NCBI GenBank assembly: GCA_016302435.1
Contig: JAEDNQ010000063.1
Coordinates: 1-12,006, forward strand
Length of the DNA: 12,006 nt
Reading direction: 5' to 3'
Source of the DNA: Bacteroidaceae bacterium
Lineage (GTDB): Bacteria > Bacteroidota > Bacteroidia > Bacteroidales > Bacteroidaceae
This document shows positions 1 to 5,120 of the stretch, in pieces. Made by a program: the position numbers and the translations under genes. The notes beneath the pieces were generated by a model, which saw only the letters and a list, made by a program, of their open reading frames with translations, did not search any database and was not told where the DNA came from. Each line of letters begins with the position of its first letter. Positions within the stretch are counted from its first letter, which is position 1.

Positions 1-94
1 AATGCCAATATATGTATAGTACAAACGGTTGGGAAAGTTTTAATTAATGAATAGATAATTAGTTTGTTATGCTTTGAAAATTAACGAAAATGAG

Positions 95-129
95 TGTGGG
101 TGTAGCAGCTTTTAGCTGCTACACCCACA
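95..129 (-). terminator. Intrinsic terminator after the clp gene
   Basis: A perfect 16-bp inverted repeat (95-110 with 114-129) closes on a 3-nt loop. On the minus strand the stem is followed by a T-rich stretch (CTCATTTTCGTTAATTTT). It lies 40 bp past the stop of the clp gene and probably ends the bamD-rpoZ-DUF4293-clp transcript. The plus strand also has some T after the stem, so it could work both ways. Confidence 0.8.
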
Positions 130-163
130 TGTTATTTGTAGCTCCTGCAAAGGTGGAAACTTT

Positions 164-216
164 GTCTGTCAATCTTCAGACCCTTGCCTATCATTGTGGA
201 GTCTGTCAATCTTCAG
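164..216. repeat. 16-bp direct repeat at the 3' end of the clp gene
   Basis: The sequence gtctgtcaatcttcag occurs at 164-179 and again at 201-216. The copies are offset by 37 bp, so they are read in different frames. The left copy contains the stop codon of the clp gene (169-171), and the right copy encodes residues near the C-terminus. This looks like a small local duplication that shaped the last residues of the protein. Confidence 0.7.
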
Positions 217-2862
217 CTCCTTGTCTGTCATGGTGAAGTGGGCAGAGCCGCCTTTTGCCAGACTGCCGAAGAGTATCTCGTCCATGAGGATTGGGGTGAG
301 GTGCTGCTGAATGGCGCGATCCATCTCTCGTGCACCGTAGCGAGCGGAGAAGCCTTGGGTGAGGAGGTAGTCATGAGCTTCGGGCGAGAGGGTGAGGGTG
401 ACATCCTTCTTGGCAAGGCGAGAGGAGAGGTCGCGGAGCTTCTTGTCGAGGATGAGAGATGCCATGTGGGAGTCCATGTCGTTGAAGATGACCGTGGAGG
501 AGAGGCGGTTGAGGAACTCGGGCTTGAAGGTCTTCTTGACGGTAGACATCATGGCTTCGCCCTTGCTCTGGCCTCCGCCAAAGCCGATGGAGGCTTGGCT
601 GGCATATTGTGCGCCGGCATTGCTGGTCATGATGAGTATGACGTTGCGGAAGTCGGTCTTGTTGCCCTTGTTGTCAGTGAGGTTGGCATAGTCCATGACT
701 TGGAGGAGGATGTTGTAGATGTCGGCATGCGCCTTCTCTATCTCGTCGAGCAGGAGGACGCAGTTGGGCGTGCGTCTCACCATGTCGGTAAGGAGTCCGC
801 CCTCCTCATAGCCGATATATCCTGCAGGAGAGCCGATGAGCTTGGAGACAGTATGTTTCTCGGTGTATTCGCTCATGTCGAGACGCACGAGTTCTATGCC
901 CAGCTCTTTGGCGAGCACCTTGCAGAGCTCTGTCTTGCCCACGCCTGTAGGGCCTACGAAGAGGAAGGAGGCTATGGGCTTGTCGGGGTCGGTCAGTCCT
1001 GCCTTGGACATCATGACTGCACGAGCCACTTGGCGCACTGCCTGATCTTGTCCGTAGATGTTTTGGCTTATGTTGTCGGCTAAGCTGCGGAGGTTGACAT
1101 TGCTGTCCTCGCTGAGAGCCTTGGCGTCGATGCGGCAGACATCGGTAAGGATATGGCGTATGATGTCCTTGCCGATAGTCTGGTAGCGGTCGGCCTTTCT
1201 CTGTCCCTTCTTGTTGAGGAGGGGGTGGACCTCAAGGTATGCTCCTGCCTCGTCGATGATGTCTATGGCCTTGTCGGGCAGGCGACGGTCGTTGATGAGG
1301 CGCGCGCTCTGTTCCACAGCATATCGTATGGCCTCGTCGGTGTAGCGCACATGGTGGTAGCGTTCGAGCGACTTGACGCGTGCGCTCACTATCTCGATGC
1401 TCTCCTCGATGGAGGGCTCTTTGATGTCGATGAGCTGGAAGTGGCGCGAGATGCTCTTGCTGTTGGCTATGGAGCGGTTGTAGTCCTTGTATGTGGTGGA
1501 GCCTATGATGTGCAGTTTGCCTGCGTCCATATATGGCTTCATGATGCTGGCAATGGAGACGTTGGTGTTTCCGCCGTTGGTTTCCATGATGGCGTGTATG
1601 TCATCTATGTATAGCAGGATGGAGTCGTGTTTTGATACTCCTTCGAGTAGTGTCTTCACCCTCTTCTCGAGTTCGCCATGGTAGCTGGTGCCTGCTATGA
1701 GGCTTGCTATGTCGAGGCCGTAGACCTTACGTCCTGTCAGGTGGAAGTCTGTGGACTTGTCTATGAGATTTGTGATGCCATAGATGAGGGCTGTCTTGCC
1801 CACTCCTGGTTCTCCTATGAAGATGACGTTGCTTTTCTCCTTGCGAGAGAGGATGCGTATGGCTCTGTCCAGTTCTTTTTCTCGTCCGACGAAGTGTTTG
1901 GCTGCCATGTTGTCCGAACGGTTGAGACAAGTGAGGTAGGTTGCCCATTGTGGCTTTTGTGTGGTCTTTCGGTCGTTAGACGGGTCATCGTCAGATGGGT
2001 CATTGTAAGATGGGTCATCGCTTGAGGACTCGATGGGCAGATTGCTTGGAAAGATGTTTCTAAGGTTGTTGCCACCGATGATGTGTATGCCAGACTTGCT
2101 TCCTTGATTGAATTCCTTTATCTTTTCGAGGAGTCTTTCTGTGCTGGAGAGTATGCGGTTGACCATCTCCTTGTTGACGGGTGTCATTCTTTTGCCGTTG
2201 ATGAATCCGTCGATTTCGAAAAGAGGCATGTCGGATGTGCTTATTTCCTCTTCTTCATCGGTTGTGCCTTCTTTCCTTTTGTAGTCATTGATGTCGTCCT
2301 GATAGAGTTGCAGTAGCTCGGAGTAGAGTTTGTTGGGGTCGGGGTCGAATGAGTTGAAAAGGATGGAGCAGGCATGGGTGTTGGGAAGATTGTAGATGGT
2401 GCCTATGATGTAGGGTATGGATGTGGGCTGCTTGTACTTGACCTTGAAGGCTGGCTGCATCTTGACCAGTTCTTTGTTCTGGTTGTTGTCGCCCATGTCT
2501 ATCTCTGCAACCATCTGCATGGCTCTTTCGAGTGTGTCCTTGAAGGTGGATTCGCACAGGTGGGTCATGTCGAAGAGGACGGCGAGGTCGTTGGCGATGA
2601 TGTGCGCTGAGGGCTCGTTTTCGCTGGCTATGCGTTGGACCTCAATGTGGTCGAGGAGCTGTGAGCGCACGAGCTTAACTTTCTCGGCGAATGTTTCATC
2701 TTTTGTGCTGAGTTCGGGCTGTCCTAAGATGTTGTAGAGGAAGACTTCTACGGTGATTCTGTTCAGATGGATTTCTTCAGCGTGTCGTATGGTGTCATCT
2801 ATGGCCTGTTTGACTTTGGCTGTGCTCTTGTCTGTATTTATGGTGAATCCTTTTTCTTTCAT
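169..2862 (-). CDS. clpA: ClpA-type AAA+ unfoldase, ATP-binding subunit of Clp protease
   Basis: This 897-residue Hsp100/Clp unfoldase has two AAA+ rings and would unfold substrates and thread them into ClpP. An N-terminal Clp_N-like region (about 8-195) is followed by an acidic low-complexity linker (about 196-315). D1 has Walker A GEPGVGKT (350-357), pore loop GTSYHG (391-396) and Walker B ILLYIDDIH (415-423). D2 has Walker A GPTGVGKT (637-644), pore loop GYIGY (681-685), Walker B LLLDEIEKAH (703-712), sensor 1 TSNAG (746-750) and sensor 2 GARE (843-846). An IGF tripeptide at 759-761, placed like the ClpP-docking loop of ClpA, supports a protease partner. There is no coiled-coil middle domain, which argues against ClpB and ClpC. 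Two D1 residues are atypical: Asp421 instead of the catalytic Glu, and His474 instead of the second Arg in the arginine-finger pair. It is last in the cluster, 152 bp after the DUF4293 gene. I see no promoter of its own and no clpP or clpS in the window. Confidence 0.93.
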   Translation of the reverse strand: MKEKGFTINTDKSTAKVKQAIDDTIRHAEEIHLNRITVEVFLYNILGQPELSTKDETFAEKVKLVRSQLLDHIEVQRIASENEPSAHIIANDLAVLFDMTHLCESTFKDTLERAMQMVAEIDMGDNNQNKELVKMQPAFKVKYKQPTSIPYIIGTIYNLPNTHACSILFNSFDPDPNKLYSELLQLYQDDINDYKRKEGTTDEEEEISTSDMPLFEIDGFINGKRMTPVNKEMVNRILSSTERLLEKIKEFNQGSKSGIHIIGGNNLRNIFPSNLPIESSSDDPSYNDPSDDDPSNDRKTTQKPQWATYLTCLNRSDNMAAKHFVGREKELDRAIRILSRKEKSNVIFIGEPGVGKTALIYGITNLIDKSTDFHLTGRKVYGLDIASLIAGTSYHGELEKRVKTLLEGVSKHDSILLYIDDIHAIMETNGGNTNVSIASIMKPYMDAGKLHIIGSTTYKDYNRSIANSKSISRHFQLIDIKEPSIEESIEIVSARVKSLERYHHVRYTDEAIRYAVEQSARLINDRRLPDKAIDIIDEAGAYLEVHPLLNKKGQRKADRYQTIGKDIIRHILTDVCRIDAKALSEDSNVNLRSLADNISQNIYGQDQAVRQVARAVMMSKAGLTDPDKPIASFLFVGPTGVGKTELCKVLAKELGIELVRLDMSEYTEKHTVSKLIGSPAGYIGYEEGGLLTDMVRRTPNCVLLLDEIEKAHADIYNILLQVMDYANLTDNKGNKTDFRNVILIMTSNAGAQYASQASIGFGGGQSKGEAMMSTVKKTFKPEFLNRLSSTVIFNDMDSHMASLILDKKLRDLSSRLAKKDVTLTLSPEAHDYLLTQGFSARYGAREMDRAIQQHLTPILMDEILFGSLAKGGSAHFTMTDKELKIDRLHNDRQGSED
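1975..2023 (-). repeat. 15-bp tandem repeat in the clp linker
   Basis: Three in-frame 15-bp units encode the five-residue motif [D/N]-D-P-S-[Y/D/N] at residues 282-296 of the Clp protein. They sit in the disordered acidic linker between the N-terminal region and the first AAA+ module. Because the unit is a multiple of three, copy number could change without breaking the frame. Confidence 0.85.
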
Positions 2863-2943
2863 AGTGCGGTGGTGTTAGTGTCATTCAAGAAGTGTGGCGG
2901 TGGTGGTGTCTGAGGGGGTGTGTGGGTATGAGTTGTCAACATG

Positions 2944-2994
2944 ATACGGCACCATCATCAGTCGCTTGTGGTGGGGCTGGTGGTGGTGCCGTAT
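2944..2994. other. Long hairpin between the DUF4293 gene and clp
   Basis: The arms 2944-2961 and 2977-2994 are complementary over 18 positions. Two of these are G-U pairs when read on the plus strand and A-C mismatches on the minus strand. The loop is 15 nt. No T-tract follows on the minus strand, so it is more likely an intercistronic processing or stability hairpin than a full terminator. Confidence 0.6.
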
Positions 2995-3014
2995 AGTGTG
3001 GGGGTATGTGTCAG

Positions 3015-3506
3015 CTATCGTATTCGGTCGAGAGAGCGTACGAGAGCCTCGTCTTTGCGTATGCCTTGGATGGCGAGGCAGTTGAGAATGACGCTGATGA
3101 CCTGCAGGGCTGAGATGAACTTGATGTGGAGTGTCGGCGTGAAGCCTGCGGGTGCTGCCTGCTCCAGATGGAGCTGGTAGTAGTAGGCAAAGGCTGCATA
3201 GGTGGCAATGTAGCCGACGAGGAGTATGGTGCTGACGATGGTCAATCTCAGCTGGCGCATGCGTTTGCGGAAGAGCATGATGCTCATGGCTGAGAGGAAG
3301 ATGACGATGAGCAGCAGTATGCCGAGACACCAGGGACCACTAATGGTGTCGAGGGCTTGGAGTGGTGGATAGGCGTTGAAGGTGAAGCTGCCGAAGTCGG
3401 CCACGACCTTGTCCGCTACAGTCCATTCAGCTGAGGTGGATATGAGCCCTACAAACGAGAAGATGAGGACGAGGGCTAAATAGAGAGTCTGGATGCGCTG
3501 TATCAT
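3015..3506 (-). CDS. DUF4293 family integral membrane protein
   Basis: This 163-residue membrane protein has an unknown role. Four hydrophobic segments are visible, at about residues 7-25, 58-79, 85-108 and 126-147. The start MIQRIQTLYL and the C-terminal signature IRKDEALVRSLDRIR are typical of the DUF4293 family, which as far as I know is confined to Bacteroidota. The basic stretch FRKRMRQLR (79-87) between TM2 and TM3 suggests a cytoplasmic loop. It lies between rpoZ and clp on the same strand, and neighbourhood with rpoZ and bamD is, from memory, common in Bacteroidales. The ATG at 3506 is chosen because it begins the conserved N-terminus. Confidence 0.88.
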   Translation of the reverse strand: MIQRIQTLYLALVLIFSFVGLISTSAEWTVADKVVADFGSFTFNAYPPLQALDTISGPWCLGILLLIVIFLSAMSIMLFRKRMRQLRLTIVSTILLVGYIATYAAFAYYYQLHLEQAAPAGFTPTLHIKFISALQVISVILNCLAIQGIRKDEALVRSLDRIR

Positions 3507-3538
3507 GGTGGGTGTGGAGTGTGTTCCCTGTGAGAGAA

Positions 3539-3578
3539 GGACATGTGTGCAGCCCCGGATGGGGGCATGCGTGTGTCC
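3539..3578. other. Imperfect hairpin between rpoZ and the DUF4293 gene
   Basis: The arms around 3539-3556 and 3562-3578 pair as GGACA with TGTCC and CCCC with GGGG, with several G-U pairs between them on the plus strand. On the minus strand many of those become A-C mismatches, leaving two short stems. There is no T-tract. It is possibly an mRNA processing or stability element. Confidence 0.4.
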
Positions 3579-3601
3579 TGGCTTCTGTAAGAGGGAAGGG
3601 G
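3579..3601 (-). repeat. Post-stop repeat, copy 2 (after rpoZ)
   Basis: Directly after the rpoZ stop codon the minus strand reads as a C/T-rich run followed by ACAGAAGCCA (3579-3588). The same arrangement follows bamD (3990-4014). See the matching finding. Confidence 0.5.
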
Positions 3602-3931
3602 TTAGCGTTCAGTCTCTTTTGCAGGATTGCGGAAATAGATTCTGTCCTCAAGAAACTCTTGTGTGGCGATGAGTGTTGGTTTGGGCAGACGCTCATAGTA
3701 GCGTGAGATCTGTATCTGCTCTTCGTTTTCAAACACCTCTTCGAGAGTGTCGTTGTGTGCACCGAACTCTACGAGCTTCTTGTTGAGTTCTTCCTTCATC
3801 TCTGCTGCTATCTGGTTGGAGCGCTTGGCGATGATGGCTACGCTTTCGTAGAGATTGTTTGTGTCACGGCAGAAGTCCATGAGGTTGCGTGTGACTGTTG
3901 TTGAGGGTGCGTTTGTCTTCTTGAAATCCAT
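3602..3931 (-). CDS. rpoZ: RNA polymerase omega subunit (Rpb6 family)
   Basis: This 109-residue protein is the Bacteroidota form of the small omega/Rpb6 subunit, which helps assemble and stabilise core RNA polymerase around beta-prime. The start is MDFKKTNAPSTTVTRNL. The core helices carry YESVAIIAKRSNQIA (28-42), corresponding to the conserved Rpb6/omega segment that contacts beta-prime. The C-terminal part (about 76-109) is charged and ends in EDRIYFRNPAKETER. The ATG at 3931 is chosen because the conserved sequence begins there. The frame stays open further upstream, but that part overlaps bamD and has no family resemblance. The leader shows no Shine-Dalgarno sequence. It lies 83 bp after bamD and 95 bp before the DUF4293 gene. 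Confidence 0.88.
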   Translation of the reverse strand: MDFKKTNAPSTTVTRNLMDFCRDTNNLYESVAIIAKRSNQIAAEMKEELNKKLVEFGAHNDTLEEVFENEEQIQISRYYERLPKPTLIATQEFLEDRIYFRNPAKETER

Positions 3932-3989
3932 AGTTGTTGTGATATGTTTGTATGTCGTTGATAATCTTGATGCCAGTGATGGCGTGGTG

Positions 3990-4014
3990 TGGCTTCTGTG
4001 GGAGGGGGGGAGTC
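3990..4014 (-). repeat. Post-stop repeat, copy 1 (after bamD)
   Basis: Immediately after the bamD stop codon the minus strand carries a polypyrimidine run, including seven C in a row (4004-4010), followed by ACAGAAGCCA (3990-3999). The second copy follows rpoZ. Confidence 0.5.
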
Positions 4015-4869
4015 TTACTCCTCTGTTTTGGCAGGGGCTCTTTTCTTTGACTTGGTGGTCTTGGCGAGTGCCTGCTTGTAGATATTGTCTGCCTCCTTGA
4101 TGTACTTGCTCTCGGGGAACTCGTTTTTGAATCCGAAGTACTCGTCGATAGTCTGGCGGAAACGTTCGTCTGCTCGCTCCTCCACACTGTACTGAGCCAG
4201 TTTGAATCGGCAGCGGAGTATGAGCATGTAGAGGTCTTCGCGCTTGCGGGTGTAAGGGAAGGTCTTGAGGGCATTCTCTGCTGTGATGATGCATGCCTCG
4301 TAGTTGTTGCCGCCGAAGATGGTGTTGCCGTTGTAGCTGCCCAGGTCATAGTAGAGTTTTGCTCCGAGATACTCCTTGTCGACGAGGCGGTCTTGCAGTT
4401 CGTATATCATGTCGTTGACATCTGTGCGGTGGGTGGAGTAGGGGTGGAAGTCGAGAAACTCCTGCAGGGTGTTGAGGGCGGCATAGGTGGGCGACTGGTC
4501 AAGACGCGGGTCAGGACTCTGAAGATATTGTGCCTTGCCGCAGTAGAAGCGGGCCAGTTCGGTGTACGGTCCCTTGGGGTATGTCTTGATGTATCGTTCC
4601 AAATACATGGCGGCTGTCTCGTAGTCATTGATGTGGTAGTAGCACATGGAGAGCATGAAGAGGCACTCTTCGCCCTTGTCATATCCTTTCATCGGGATGA
4701 CAAGTCCTTCTAACAGCTGGTATGCTCTTGAGTATTGTCCGCAGGCATAGTACTCTTTGGCGGCTTCGTATTTGTAATCGTAGTCGGAGGATTTCAGCAC
4801 CTGATTGTATGAGTTGCATGCACTCAGCACGATGGCTGCTATCGCTCCTGCTGATAATATCTTTTTCAT
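4015..4869 (-). CDS. bamD: Outer membrane assembly lipoprotein BamD
   Basis: This is a 284-residue outer membrane lipoprotein of the BAM complex, which inserts beta-barrel proteins. The signal peptide starts MKKILSAG and ends at the lipobox LSAC, so Cys18 would be lipidated. The mature part is a run of TPR-like helix pairs, for example KYEAAKEYYACGQYSRAYQLLEG and DYETAAMYLERYIKTYPKGPY, followed by HPYSTHRTDVNDMIYELQDRL, as in the BamD/YfiO fold. The tail is basic (KTTKSKKRAPAKTEE). An in-frame TTG twelve bases upstream (4881) would extend the protein. The ATG at 4869 is preferred because it gives a normal signal peptide and because the TTG lies very near the expected transcription start. It is the first gene of the cluster. 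Confidence 0.92.
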   Translation of the reverse strand: MKKILSAGAIAAIVLSACNSYNQVLKSSDYDYKYEAAKEYYACGQYSRAYQLLEGLVIPMKGYDKGEECLFMLSMCYYHINDYETAAMYLERYIKTYPKGPYTELARFYCGKAQYLQSPDPRLDQSPTYAALNTLQEFLDFHPYSTHRTDVNDMIYELQDRLVDKEYLGAKLYYDLGSYNGNTIFGGNNYEACIITAENALKTFPYTRKREDLYMLILRCRFKLAQYSVEERADERFRQTIDEYFGFKNEFPESKYIKEADNIYKQALAKTTKSKKRAPAKTEE

Positions 4870-4890
4870 TCTAAATTGCAATTATGAATG

Positions 4891-4898
4891 CAAAGTTA
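4891..4898 (-). promoter_or_regulatory. -7 element of the bamD promoter
   Basis: On the minus strand TAACTTTG matches the Bacteroidota -7 consensus TAnnTTTG. It lies 21 bp before the bamD ATG and predicts a short leader. I see no clear TTTG in the -33 position. Confidence 0.6.
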
Positions 4899-4960
4899 CG
4901 CTTTTTTGTTGAAGTATGGACGGGGTAAGGCGCTATTTTTGGTTTTATTAGCTAAAAAAC

Positions 4961-4991
4961 ATTGGTTTTTGGGCAGAATGTTGTAATTTTG
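4961..4991 (+). promoter_or_regulatory. uvrB promoter
   Basis: TAATTTTG at 4984-4991 matches TAnnTTTG. A weak -33 element (ATTGG at 4961-4965) lies 18-19 nt upstream. The predicted start near 4998 gives uvrB a leader of about 120 nt. A second TAATTTTG at 5064-5071 lacks a -33 partner. Confidence 0.55.
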
Positions 4992-5025
4992 CATTCTGAA
5001 AGTTCTGTATAAGACCGTATTTTAT

Positions 5026-5104
5026 GGTGGGTCAAAGAAAATCTCCACCGTTCAAGGGATTAATAATTTTGGTGGGTGACGTTTGTCTGATCCACCTTAT
5101 CAGA
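5026..5104 (+). promoter_or_regulatory. Repeated hairpins in the uvrB leader
   Basis: Two similar modules each begin TGGTGGGT and end TCCACC, about 46 bp apart. They can form the stems 5026-5031/5044-5049 and 5071-5077/5090-5096, each with a 12-nt loop. A third stem (TCTGAT 5086-5091 with ATCAGA 5099-5104) overlaps the second and cannot coexist with it. This third stem ends two bases before the ribosome binding site. Confidence 0.45.
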
Positions 5105-5105
5105 T

Positions 5106-5110
5106 AGGAG
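5106..5110 (+). promoter_or_regulatory. Ribosome binding site of uvrB
   Basis: AGGAG lies 10 bases before the ATG at 5121. A recognisable Shine-Dalgarno is unusual here, since the other genes in the window show none. It supports the chosen start. Confidence 0.65.
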
Positions 5111-5120
5111 CACAATAAGA

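Noticed and set aside
148..155. CACCTTTG on the minus strand just past the clp stop, a possible promoter for a short RNA ending at the 95-129 hairpin
   Set aside because: The first base of TAnnTTTG is wrong and no -33 element is seen. A terminator for clp explains the hairpin better.
184..1083. Long plus-strand open frame of 299 codons antisense to clp
   Set aside because: It lies wholly inside a gene with clear AAA+ motifs, has no recognisable domains and fits a codon-bias shadow.
3932..4294. N-terminal extension of the omega subunit to 230 residues
   Set aside because: The extension overlaps bamD in another frame and lacks any omega similarity; the ATG at 3931 gives the normal length.
4870..4881. 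TTG start adding four residues to BamD
   Set aside because: It lies at or next to the predicted transcription start and would put extra residues before a normal lipoprotein signal peptide.
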